DNA of 64,000 nt from Macrophomina tecta. Taxonomy: Eukaryota > Ascomycota > Dothideomycetes > Botryosphaeriales > Botryosphaeriaceae. The position numbers were made by a program, and so were the translations under genes. Below are positions 52,701-64,000 of this stretch, in pieces. The notes beneath the pieces were generated by a model. That model was not told the DNA's origin. It saw only the letters and a program-made list of their open reading frames with translations, and made no database searches. How positions within the stretch are numbered: position 1 is the stretch's first letter; each line of letters starts with the position of its first letter. The stretch spans positions 310,001 through 374,000 of the forward strand of contig JAKSGN010000010.1 of the NCBI GenBank assembly GCA_024180945.1. Reading direction: 5' to 3'.

Positions 52701-55700
52701 GAACCACTCGACGATGGGACTTGCAATATTAGCCACAACTTCACCTCGCGTTGACGATGGGTAGGTTGTGCATAACTTGGAAGTCAGCCATGGTTGATGT
52801 GAACGATAGAATCGTGTTGCAAGTGTGGACAAGGTGAGAGTTGTCCTGTGGCGAACGAAGGAGACGCATGTCGCACTGGGGGTTGCAGCTGATCTGGCAG
52901 CCAAGTAAGCGAAAACTGCTTAGGTAGTACTAGATACGTTCGTACTTCGGGACGGCCTTCATGATCAACGAGAGCGACCTGCCCAATTACTGGATCGAGA
53001 AGGACCTTACCAACGATCAATTTAAGCACTTCCTCGAGCTCGTCCAGCATATGAGACCGAGGGAGATCGAGATGGGCGGGGCCATCTGGGAGGCGGACAG
53101 TATGGGCAGCGAGTGCGAGAGTGTTGGGTGAGGCAGGCAACAGGCGTGTGCGGTAGCAGACGCGACGACGGGGTTGACGGTAAAGAGACTTGGTGACGAG
53201 AGGCGAGGATATCTGATGAGGGGGAGTCGCTAGAGGGAGAGAGCAGGCTCGCGGTGGGACGTTAGAGGAAGAGAAGCGCGTGTTTGCGCACCGAAGTAGC
53301 CGGCCGCCTTCCTCTTTCGGGTGGAACAGTCACGCAGCTGTAGTGAAGGGCGACTTCAACATCTTCTCCACCCTTCGAGCCTCCGCTACGACGCTGCGCG
53401 CATGCCAGCCTCCTCTTTAACAACACCAACTATCGCGCTTCCGATTCGCGCTTCCGATTCGCCTTGCAGCGATACACCATGCCTGCGAGAACTTGCGGCG
53501 CCTACCTCACTATCCGCACTTCACCCCACAACTGCCGCCTTTTTGAGCTTAATCCACGAGCTTTGCGCTGCCGCTCAAGGTAATGCCAAACCCATGCGGA
53601 GAGTGCGTTGCCTAGATAGGGCCACGTATATACACCTCACTAACTTGGGGTCGTCTACAGCTCGCGCATCAAGCTTCCACTCCACCACAGCCTCGAGGGC
53701 ACGCATTCGAGTCCTCACACGATCCCACTTGAACCCAAGCGCTAACATAACCCACATACCCGCATTCCCGCCCCCCTAATGACCAACCAGCAAACCCTCT
53801 GGCCGAGCATTCTTGACGGCATGGCCCCCAAAACCCCAGCGACGGCAACCACAGGCTCGCCTGGGCCGTAGATAGCTCCAGGAACAATATCCGTAGCTCA
53901 AGCGCCCGGGCCACCTCGATCGAGCAGTGTTGTTCGTCGAGGGCTACTTCACTGGCCGGACTACTGTTGCTCTAGACTGGAGGAGCGATCGGGAGTACAT
54001 CAACAAAAACCACGAGCAGGCTATCACCCTGTGGGCGCTTTCTCCGCCGCTCAAACGAGCAGGATAGAGGCCAGGTCGAAGGCACGATCCGTTTTCCTTA
54101 CAGCTCGCTCTTAATGGAGCTTAAGTGGATGCCGTCCGAAAACTTTATGCGCGACCTATGGTACAGCTATCCCTAGCTGCTCTCTCCTACGGAGATCGAC
54201 GACTGGTCTGGTGAGACGCGGATTACGGTCACCACTATCTCTACGACTACGATGGCCACCCAGAGACGGAGCCGGATAAACAGAAGATTTTGGAGGAATG
54301 GCAGAAAATTTACGGATGAGCGGGATGACGGTGCGTGCATCTCACATGTTATGAACGGTCCTGCCGTCATGAAAACCAACAGTCTCTCCCAATGCGGTTA
54401 TGGGCGACGAGAAGAATACTGAAGATGAGCTGAGTAGATGTTTAGATAGTACTAGTACAAAGACAACTTCGCCCACACGCCTCGACATAGCGCAAGAACT
54501 CGTGTGGCATTCCGAACCCTCGTGCAATTGCTGACTTTTTTTTTTCAGATTGCTACGCTCCATAATTTACGCGTGCTTGCCCCATTCAACGCAAACTGTA
54601 CTGTGCTTTTTCTTTTTACTTCTTCCACTTTTCCCGTAGCCCTCCCATACATTCGAGATCAATATGCTTGTTCATTATATGATTGATGTTTGACCGACAC
54701 GGTTGAGCAGTGCGGCGGAATAGAAAAACCGCCGGAATTAGAAATCCTCGAGCCCGCCCTCCCCCCAACCCCCTCCTACGCGCGCCGTTGAGCCGAGCTT
54801 GCTTTTTGGTGAGCATTAGTTACTCATTCGGCGTGCCGTGCATGGCCACCCTAAAACTTGACAGGGCGAGGCGCCCATCATTCGACGAGCTACCCTCCGT
54901 CCGAGCACCCAGCCACTCGTGTGAGGCCGCCATCACGTGAAATCCCAGAGGACGTGCTACTTCTCCAGGTTTGGTACAACCCTGAGTTTGGGAGCCCTAC
55001 AGACATGTTCGCTAGAGGGAGAGTATAAGGTTAGCCACCTGCGGCCACTCCGCTGGTCAACAATCAGAGTGACGTAATCAAATGAACAGCCGCACCTGGC
55101 GAGAATTATTGCCGGGCGGTGTAGATGCTACTACTACTCTAGATTTGCTTATGTGGCTGCTGCTTTCATCGTTCAGATACTGCTACCCTGGGAGAGTGGC
55201 AGCTGGCCTGCTTCTAAACCGCTAAGTTAATGACATAAAACAACCCTTTGCATCCATTCATCCTCCTCTCTCTGTATCTCCCTCACTACCTGACAAGCAT
55301 CTAGCTGCTGCCACACATAGATTCAATCTTCAACCTTTTACGTCAAGCCGTCGGCTAGCAGCCAGCCTCATACTCCACCGCTCCTCAAACAATTTGGCGC
55401 TCACCTCTGCCACCAAGCCTCACACTCCCTTGACCCGCTTGGCAATTGCATCTCCCCCACCAGCCTCACCCCATTAGGTGCTCCATCGGGTTTGCTCTGT
55501 CACAGTAGGTGAGTTTACCCCATTTGCGCAGCTGTCGCGATCCACGGCTAACGTTGTCCGTAATTCCCAGGTCCTCTCATCGCCATCAGGGCCCTGACCG
55601 TGGCTACCGCACCCTTCCGGTTCCAAGTCGGCTCCGCCAACACGACCATCGCCCTGCCCAAAGACCTCTCATCGGCACCTCCGAGAGGTTCAGCAACCAC

Positions 55701-56407
55701 GCCGCATGAGGAGCTGGGCCTATGCAATCACAGAAGGATACAAGGCCACCTTCATAATCTTTTAATGGTAGCTTATGAATGACTACACCTTACAGGAGCG
55801 CCCTACCTTCCAACCGCAAAGAATACGATCGCGTTGGACGTGTCGCTAACAACCAAATACTGGAGCATATACTTGTATGTTTGTTTGCTATGACTAATGG
55901 GCGGCCCGTATTAATAATAATTGATGCAAGGTCAGGTTTACTTCGATGAAGTTACGGAAGGAGACGTGAAAGCAGACTAGCTGCAAAACAAACGTCTCTC
56001 CCTGTAGTGAGATAAAGGTGTTTTTAAATCAGAATTAGAGGATAAGAAGTTGGTATTGGGGATGAAACCAGGATTTGAGGCGAAAGAGGGGTATTTCGAC
56101 CGGTTCGAGCCTTTCTACATTCACTGCATCCGCCAACAGCCGCTTTCCAGACAGAAACGCGCTCCACGTGTCGTCTCGAGGGTGAAAGGAACGCTAATGA
56201 GCGGGAAACTTGCAGTAGAGGAGAGAGTGCAGCGCTTGGCCCCGCTGGTGTGGCAGAAAGTATAGGATACTGCGTTCGGCACGCAACCAGGTATAGCGCT
56301 TTAGCGCTGGCCTGGACGGAGCTGTCAACGTATTCGCATGCGCTTTCAGGCGTGTTAAATACTTAATATGTTCTGTTGATGGATTGAGACAGTCGGAATC
56401 CATCAAA
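52701..56407. other. No supported gene; decayed sequence
   Basis: Many short frames without domains. A few stretches (for example FVEGYFTGRTTVALDW near 53935) look coding but cannot be extended or named. A T-run at 54535-54545 and a pyrimidine-rich block at 55260-55300 are the only simple features. Confidence 0.35.
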
Positions 56408-56660
56408 GGGGCCCTCAGCGAAGCGTAGCAGGGGAAATATCCACATAATAGGTGAGAGGCGCTGCTGCTTGAGGCGCTGCTGCTGGAGGTGCTGCTCGAG
56501 GCGCTGGCGGCGGGGGTACGCGCCCAGACGCTAAGCAGACGTGAAGTTGCATAATTTCGCCTTTAAACTAATTAGATACTTGCAAATTCTTACGCTAAGC
56601 CTAAAGTGGCCCTCGAAGAAGCTCTGGTCCTCAGTATTAAACGTAATACCCGGCAGGCAC
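56408..56660 (+). repeat. Diverged repeat R2, copy 2 (inverted relative to copy 1)
   Basis: Aligns with the reverse complement of 50590..50820. The two copies are about 5.8 kb apart in opposite orientation, with many transitions between them. Confidence 0.7.
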
Positions 56661-56939
56661 AGGCGCCGCGCTAACGGTCCACCCCTCTTAAGTAGTTTCC
56701 AGCAGGATATCTCTTTACAGCAATATGAAAATACAAGCATTCTGCATCTGCTCTTTGGAAAAATCAATACCGATTACAACAAGGCGGCAGGGGGCCAGTT
56801 ATTATGTATTTCAGCGGACAGAAGAAGGAGTCAATCCTAGAAAGCAAAGGTTACAGATTTGCTCCAGCTCAAGCTGATAGCCAGAAACCATTCAACGCCT
56901 CCTCTGCTCGCCCAATTGATCTAAAGAGCGCCAAACTTT

Positions 56940-57300
56940 CCTGAAGCACCTGGATCTTTGCCTGCTGGTCCTTGATCCGACCTTGCATCTATGCCTTCAT
57001 CTGGTCATATTCAGCCTTTGAAATCCAACGCTGCTGATCTACCGCACTCCCATCGCCCTGAAGCGACTGCTGAGGCCACCGCGGTGCTCGGCTCGGGTGA
57101 TTGTACTCTTTATGGTGTACGCAACAATAAGCGCACTTGCTAGACTTGCTGGGGTTCTTGCCGCGGACAAACGTCTTGTACTCGGCCTTGGCCGTCTGAT
57201 AAGGCAAGCAAACAGGCGATCGGCCAGCACCAGAATCTCTTTCCATGATCAAGCCGCGCCCGCTCCTTTGGGTGACATAGTTACTGCTTCTGCCGTTCAC
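56940..57300 (-). pseudogene. Fragment with a Cys/His motif and coiled coil, unknown
   Basis: The minus strand reads TAKAEYKTFVRGKN, CAYCCVHHKEYNH, ISKAEYDQMKA, stop (TAG), MQGRIKDQQAKIQVLQESLA. The frame is continuous except for the TAG, where CAG fits. It lies just beyond R2 copy 2. A retroelement or transposon protein is possible; I cannot name it. Confidence 0.35.
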
Positions 57301-60300
57301 ATGTTGTCGCCTGCATCAAACGGGTAACTGCATCGTTCCGGTGCCGCTTGACCAGCAACATAAGAGCAGCCCTTCTTTAACCCGTCCTCGTTTCTCAAAC
57401 CAGCTCCACGGACGTTTTCCTGACCTACCACTACCTCAGAACAGCCAACTGCTCGTCGAGCTCTTGAATCTTCTTCTCGCCAGTCGTCCTAACAAAACTA
57501 CACCCTCGACGAAACTCACTTCTTGTCGGCATACATCGTTGTCTGCACACCGGCTCCCTCAGGTCAAGTAAATTCTCCAACCCCAGATTGAGATCCCTCA
57601 CTTAAGTTTGAATCTGTAGCTGACCGTTAGGGCAGCGCCAGGCATTGCAGCTCACTCGCCGCCCGCTCACCCAGCATCCACCGTTCGCCGTCACCGCCTC
57701 GCCGCCACTCATCCTCCTCCCCCCGCCTCACGAAGTGCTCCAAGATGAACTGCTTAGCAGAAGAAAGGTAGCTGCCACTGAACGGGCTGCCCCACTACAC
57801 GCTGGACAGCCTCCATCAACGTCACTCTTTTGGCGGTTCTGGTTTTACCATCAGCGAGGCCATGTCGGCTGTGGCGCTAAAGTAGATAAACAACTCTTGT
57901 GCATCCGACGTCCTGTGTGTGGCTGCACTGGCGTTGCACATTCGTACAGCCATCATCGATTACCAGAGCGCCAGCTCGGTCAGCTTTATACGGATGACAC
58001 CGGCCCGCGGGCGGTTAGCCCCAGGACGGTCGACTTAAGGCGCAATGCAAGCCAGCCTACGCTCGGTGTTAAGTCGGTGGAGCAGCTCACGGATTGGGCA
58101 CGCCACGACTCCGACCTGGAAGTGTTCCACGGTGCAATCGGCGCGCAGGCCGGCGAGGAGACGAGCCTCGGACACGTCTGGGAGCATGTGGGGCCGTTCT
58201 TCGCCCAGTTCACTTTGACGGTACGGTCCATCACTGCATGCCTTGCCTGTCGTGCTGCCCATAGCGCCGACGACGACTAAGTCCAGCACCACCAACGGGC
58301 GATGAAGCCTCGACGAGTAGCCGCCCTGTCTTGCCCGCCGCGACGCGCCAATGGCATGCTACCACCGCCGTCCAGGTCGGCCCAGGATCTCTTTAATTAT
58401 GCGCTCGCGGTAGAGCTTGGAGAGCCGTGTCCATGCCCCGGGTGCCAGCGAGGGATCGGGAGGGTCCGTCTCGTTGTAACGGCGAGGGAACGTCCCGAGC
58501 AGTTTGGATTCGCTGCGTGGGTAAGTACTTGGGTGGTCGCGGCGGGCTGTGGCATTCTCTCCAATCGCCGAGCACAGCTGACCAGCCTGGCTGAAAGTTG
58601 CCGTGGAGTGCCGGGCAGCCTCTGGGGGCGTGACCAGCTTTAAGGCGTGGCAGACGATGGCGTTGTTGACGCGCGCAATGATGAAATAACCAGCGCTCTC
58701 GTGGGCGATGACCAACCGGCTGTCGGCGAGAGGCAGCGGAAGCTGTTGGAGGGTGGAAGCTTCCAGTGGCAGCCTCTAGGCCGTTTCAGGTTTAGGTTGT
58801 TTGCCTCAGTAGCTTAGTCAACACCGAGCGCTGGCCCTGGAGGCCAACGCCGGCCTGCCTCCTTCATCAATCAACCTTTCTTCTCTCGTTTGCTTCAATA
58901 GTCTCAAAGCCGGTCCACGGGCTCCATGTCACCCTCTGCGCCCGGCTGTGCCTGCCACGGTCGAAGGTGAAAGCGCTGATCGCGACAGCTAAACCGTCTC
59001 GAAGCGTGTCCATGACGCTGCTGTTGTTGCTGCTAGAAGAATGGCCATGCTGGGCTTAAATGGAAATGCAGGCCAAATGATCGAAGTGAAGAGGCCGCTC
59101 TTTCCTCTTCCACCATCAACTCCTTCTCTTCTTCCTCCCCACCACCGCCACCAGTGCTGTTGATAAGGAGCCTAGCGAATGCTCTGCAATGGTCAAAGCG
59201 GTATTTTTCCCCCTCCCCTGTGGAATCGCAAGCTGACGCAGAGGGCGGCCAGTATGGAAGGCCGCTGATGGCTCCGACGGCGACACCAACGTGCTGCTAC
59301 TGTATCTAGAGGTGAAGCTGGTCCTGGCCACGTGCGCGGCCGCGTTGCAGCTGCAAATTCCCGAGTCCTCCCCACACACACACACACAGACACACCATCC
59401 GAAGCCTTCGATGCCACTGTTACTGCCTTCATCCAGCGCCTTGCTCCCTCCACCCGGCCTTCTTCGACCTGCGCCTAGACTACGACTTGCACTGCTTTCA
59501 CGCCTCTATGGCTGAGGAGGCGCTCGACATGGCGGGCAGCCTCGCCGCCGACTTGGCAAAGGAAGCAGCCAACCCATCGCACGCGAATGACGCCTTGCGA
59601 CCGGTCTGGCCAGGCCGATTGACTTTTGGAGCTGGTCGGCGGAATGGGGGATGCACATATTACCGATGATCAGGTCGATGGAAGCCGGGAGGAGCCGAGA
59701 GAGGATGGCTGAGCGGGTTTGGTGGGGATCATCGCTCTGGGATTGAGGGAAGTCTGCTGCGCCGTTCAACGCTGCCATTGCTTCTGAGCACGGCTGTGGA
59801 GAGTTTCTGTAACTAACGGTATCCTATAGCGCTTATACATAGAAGCATATTTCTATGGAGAAATACATTGATGAGAATGCTGAAACGTTATGATCAAACG
59901 CCGTCACACTCACCGCCTAACGCATCACTGCGGAAATGAGCGTATTTTCCGTGCCGCAACGTTCTCCGTGCCACCACTCTAGTCTCCTGCAAAGGTTACA
60001 CTCGGCAGATGCACACATCCAACCCATCAGGTGCCTCCAATCATGCGCTAAGTGAGGCAGCTGTCGAAGGGAATGACGCATGTTTCGGTTTCCGTCGTTC
60101 GGTGTTCAGTAGTAGGCAGGCCACAAACAAGCGCTTTCTGCATCGAACATGCCGTCAGGGCATATAGATTCCAGAGTACTTTTTTGAGATGACAGTTTTC
60201 GTTAAAACGGTTCCCTACAGACGGCCGAAGTGTCTATATTCCGTGGCATTATGGACTACTCTGTGCCGCGCAGCCCAACAGTTCGTCCGTCTGCGTCCTG

Positions 60301-62818
60301 TTTGCTCTAGAACTCGGAAGTTCGTGTGCTTGTCCTCCATTCGCCTCATCCTCTTGTGAGTTTTACGAAGAGTAGTAAGTCTTGCTGTCTCATCAACAGA
60401 CAATTCGACTACCGGTATGGGAGCCATCTGCAAGTTTTCTTGCGCCAGTGCTCTTCCCACTCCAAACGGACCAGCAGAATGCTTTGCCTAGAATACTTCG
60501 TCAGACATGGTACATCAAGACGGAATTTTCAACTCCGAAGCTAATACCCGAACATGGAGGCTCATGGTACCGCAGGAGGGTGCTTACATTGGTCCGCCTG
60601 AGCCTGTGCTGTTAGAGTGCTTTGAGTAGAGTGCGGAGCTCGTTGCGTCTTCTTTGAGAACGCTTCAAGACGTTATCCCGGTCTCACGTCAGCTAGCGGC
60701 TTGATATGCATCCAAGAACTACTGAATTAGGACATCTCGTCACTCATAGAGGGAATGAAGCTCAAAGATTTATAAGCTAGTACGTGCAATTTTGCTCAAG
60801 CGTTACCTATCTAGATTTCCTATCTTCGATCGTGCTCCGCAGCAGGCTAGAGAGCTCTTGTCCACAAAGAAGTTCTAGTCTGGCCCCACAATGAATACAT
60901 TACGCTGCAAGTCACAATTTCGGGCGGCGCAGGATCAGCTCATCAGCACCACGGATGCTGTAAGGGTTGGGACCATAGCGCCGATAACGCTTCAGTTCTC
61001 CGAAACTCCCTTAGTACATCTTGTGGAGATCAAACAAGTGGTCGGTGAGCTTATGCAAAAAGACTGATATAAGCAAATGTTCAAGCTCTGGAACCAGATT
61101 CAAACGCGCGTCACCAAGATTGTGAAAAAAATGCAGGATCAGAAGAAATTCTAAGATTTTCGCGAGGATGCCCGTCGGAGATGCGATGTCGAGGGCTCTT
61201 TTAGCTTCGACCAAGATATCCTCCAAACCGTGGCTCACCTCTTAGGCTTTTCACCCCTAACCGCTGTAGCTTGGATATTAGTGATGTCGTATCCATTTGG
61301 ACAAACAAACTTCCCACCCATCTCCGCGGCGAATGCATGCTCAATCTTACGAGCAACCGCCGGTACTGCCCCAGCTGCTTCTGGAATCGAACCAGGCACG
61401 CAGACCGCTGCATTCAGTGAATGCTTCACTTTTCTACTCTCGGCACAATGCCAACGAGCATCCCTTGGTCTAGGCAAACGTGCAAAACCAGCTCCACAAG
61501 GAGGACTTCAACCAAGCCAAAGCCGCCCATCAGCTAAACGCCAGACAATCAGGCTGCACAAGCGGAGATGTAAAGGAGTTTGACACCCTGAAGAGGATGC
61601 TGAGGGCTCCGGCCTTCTTTGGCGTCGATAAATGAAATAAGTGTTCGGTGCTCCCCACCATGGCCACTGACTTCTGTGGAATAGGTCATTTGTAGTTATA
61701 TAGCCAATTATCCCGCTGAGAGGTGATTTGCTATCCTTCCCTGAGTCTCGATACCGTGACATTTCAAAGATCTCCCTCAGGGCTTGCCTTCCAAGGGTGC
61801 AGCTTTCTCCTTTGAACCCCAAACCTTCAGTTAGTACGCTATGCCCATTTAATGTATCTAGACCTGTTGCAAGTGGCCGCTCGTACCTATGTTGTATCGC
61901 ATTGCCACAGACCTCGGCTCGTGGCACCCCAGGCCTCTCGCTCAAATGTTCATGCTTTTGAAGCCCGCTATCACCAACACCATTTACGTATGATGTGCCC
62001 AGTCGAGACCACAGGCTGGGTGTCGTCACACTGCAATCTACTACCGGATTCCACCTGCAAGCCGCGCTAGTGAGCCATATCTGGGCGACATGCGTATGGG
62101 GTGCTTTTAGTTAAGGGGGAATTTGATGCTACATGCCATATTCCCGGAGCGAACAGCCCCAGCACCGGGAATTAGTCTCGGCTGTCCGATTAGAGCGCCC
62201 TGGCCCGCGTAGAGGGGTTCATGCATTTGGATCTTTTCCGTAGCCGTGAGGCCGAGCCGGAGATGGTTCACCTTCTGGATGCGGAGTCGTCACGCAGCAT
62301 CGTCCATGGCAAGCCATCCTCGCCAAGCTGTCCGCCGGTCACGGAAACCGTCGCCCACTCAACCACACAGAGGGTTGCTTATCCACCGCTGAGCCACGTG
62401 CCCCACCTCTTTCCCGAAGTGCTTCGAAATCGCTTCCGGTTCACTACTACCTCCGGTACCACGGCGTGACTGCACGAAAAGGTATCGACCACTTCACACT
62501 CTTGACCCTTCAATCCTGCTTCATTACCCTTACTTCCGCCTTCCCCGTTACCTTCACCACCGCTTTCCATATCCAATCCACGGCGCGCCTGGTGCAAGTA
62601 GCTTTGCTTCAGGCCAACAAATTTCATTCCGAGCCTAGCTCGCGTGTTGCGGATACGCCGCATCCAGGCACAGCTTGCGCAACGTATGTATTCTACTCCA
62701 CGGCGCCAGCAGCGTGCAGGAGCGCACTGAGCGGGTCCGAGCGTATTGATAGTGTTGTTCTAGGCTCTATCCACCACGCAGGACAGCCTGCCCACGGCAA
62801 ACGACGCACAAGGCTCCA
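57301..62818. other. No supported gene except repeat R1 copy
   Basis: GC-rich open frames (57645..58280, 211 codons; 58302..58643, 113 codons) and minus-strand pieces near 61000-61480 (AEMGGKFVCPNGYDITN) are the longest, but none shows a convincing domain. A (CA)n tract is at 59377-59396. Confidence 0.35.
58735..58895. repeat. Dispersed repeat R1, third copy
   Basis: Matches the reverse complement of 20930..21030 and then of 18590..18641 with no pogo between them. It represents the empty-site form of the repeat. Confidence 0.75.
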
Positions 62819-63256
62819 ATGTCACCGAACGCAGGCCAGCCCATGAACTTCCCAACCATGCCTGACATTCCGACCGAGGAGAAGATATTCATCAGCTTAT
62901 GCCTACATAGTTCGCGTCTGATCTATGTTCACGCCCTATTCGACGAGGTGCAGAACAAATTGTGGATATGTAAGGAGACATGGAACACGGCCGTTGTGAG
63001 CGGGGACCGGAGGGAGCCGGATCTCTGCTGGTGTCTCTTCGAAGATTATCTGGATTCAAACCTCGATCGTCTACCCACCATGATCGCACAGGGCACTTCA
63101 ATCGTCGACGATGGTGACAGCATATACTATGACGGCAACGCAGATGACCCATCCCAGAGACGACTGAACAGGGAGAAGATCATCGCTGTATGGAAGCAAA
63201 CTTTTCGGAATCTGCAGGCGCGTTCTCCTCAGCCCGCTGGCTCCAGCTCTGTATGA
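62819..63256 (+). CDS. Small protein of unknown function (145 aa)
   Basis: Single open frame, ATG at 62819 with further Met codons at positions 9 and 14. It reads like a folded acidic protein (TEEKIFISLCLHSSRLIYVH, LWICKETWNTAVVSG, DLCWCLFEDYLDSNLDRLP, REKIIAVWKQTF). No signal peptide, membrane segment or family motif. Its composition is more protein-like than the neighbouring frames, so I call it a likely gene or last exon. Confidence 0.42.
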   Translation: MSPNAGQPMNFPTMPDIPTEEKIFISLCLHSSRLIYVHALFDEVQNKLWICKETWNTAVVSGDRREPDLCWCLFEDYLDSNLDRLPTMIAQGTSIVDDGDSIYYDGNADDPSQRRLNREKIIAVWKQTFRNLQARSPQPAGSSSV

Positions 63257-64000
63257 GCCCTCTCAATCTCACCTCCCGGATCCTCAACCCCGCTCAGCGC
63301 CAATTTTAGTGGTTAAGTGAAGCTTAGCATGTGCAGAATCTTCTTCAACGCGCATTACTACCTTATATAACGTCACACTTGACCGCTTTCCTGGCTGCGA
63401 TGCTGGTCATATACCGGATATGTCGATGACGAAGCAGAGATTCCACCCAATTTCCCCTTCCGACCCGGGTGGGGGCGGCATGTCAGAAAGTAGCCCTCCT
63501 GGCGCGTGCGGGCTCGGCTTCTGGTACTCCAGTGGGCCATCATCGGCGCTCTTCTTCTTTTCGGGCTCAGAAGCAAAGGCATGGCCGGGTGGGAGATATA
63601 GCTCCGTTTGCTTACCTTCATTTCAGTCATTCTCTCCTCTCTCCCCGCTTTCCTTGTTCAACCTGATCTTGTGACATTCCATAGCTGATATTCAACGGAG
63701 AAGTGTGCGGGACCGTCTGATTGGGCCCAATGTGATTCCACATGTCCCCGTCCTAGTATGACCCCGGTTCACAGCTGACCCAAGTCGGCAGAGCCTGAGG
63801 AACCTGTATGACATTGTTCGTGCCCGGCTCTTCCTCTCCTGAAGGAGACAGACCCCCTGACAAGATATCACAAACTGCGCCGGGCTTCACGCAACCGATA
63901 TTCGCGAGGCGAACTGGCACAGACGCCTGCCACACTACCTTATGATTGAGTGTCGTGGACTGCAGCGCCCCATCTTGAGAGGTTGATATTCTGACCTCGA
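63257..64000. other. No supported gene
   Basis: Short overlapping frames only, up to the right edge. Confidence 0.4.

Noticed and set aside
57645..58280. 211-codon open frame in GC-rich DNA
   Set aside because: Open frames are long by chance in GC-rich DNA; no domain, and a minus-strand frame also overlaps.
58302..58715. Frame with a CPCPGCQRG motif that recalls DUF3716, and an opposite-strand ESAG segment that recalls the Nudix relic
   Set aside because: Both resemblances are a few residues long and mutually exclusive; neither extends to a domain.

Overview
The window looks like an accessory, transposon-rich region from a filamentous ascomycete (Pezizomycotina). The evidence is short GT..AG introns of 46-83 nt, a Zn(2)-Cys(6) protein, fungal pogo/Fot1, hAT, Tc1/mariner, Copia and LINE remnants, and nonsense codons that look like C-to-T (or G-to-A) change at CpA, which is the signature of repeat-induced point mutation (RIP). 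It is not bacterial. I see no rRNA, convincing tRNA or CRISPR array.

Layout. 0-0.3 kb: 5' end of a probable DDX60-like helicase gene running off the left edge. 1.2-3.05 kb: a complete pogo/Fot1 element with perfect 51-bp TIRs and an open transposase. 3.1-5.0 kb: a JmjC-like gene with one intron. 5.5-10.4 kb: a degenerate unknown transposon-like ORF ('ORF-X') split by a complete 2.86-kb hAT element with an exact 8-bp target duplication. 10.3-11.1 kb: a Tc1/IS630-type transposase relic. 12.5-15.3 kb: a decayed integrase-only (Ginger/KRBA2-like) element with an intron inside its catalytic DNGGEF motif. 16.5-17.6 kb: an intact two-exon gene of unknown function. 18.6-20.9 kb: a second, decayed pogo element carrying a nested 446-bp solo LTR. 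23.5-24.2 kb: a small three-exon zinc-cluster protein. 24.6-27.3 kb: a second ORF-X fragment, an inverted truncated copy of the integrase element, and a mariner element with five in-frame stops. 27.3-32.8 kb: a nearly intact Copia element.

32.8-36.9 kb: a RIP-damaged NACHT/ankyrin-type relic, a 5'-truncated LINE tail and a broken nucleotidyltransferase-like gene. 39.0-47.7 kb holds most of the normal genes: an AT-hook protein, a secreted CalB-type lipase (four exons, intact Ser-Asp-His triad), a RING-H2 protein and weaker candidates. 48-64 kb is mostly decayed: a solo Copia LTR, a patatin-like relic, a Nudix pseudogene with a perfect Nudix box but an upstream TGA, diverged inverted repeats, and one small plausible gene near 63 kb.

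The unusual content is nested and recombined mobile DNA rather than a defence or biosynthetic cluster. The least familiar pieces are the integrase-only element and ORF-X. No host genes here form an evident pathway. Splice sites were chosen by reading phase and family motifs and have no transcript support.
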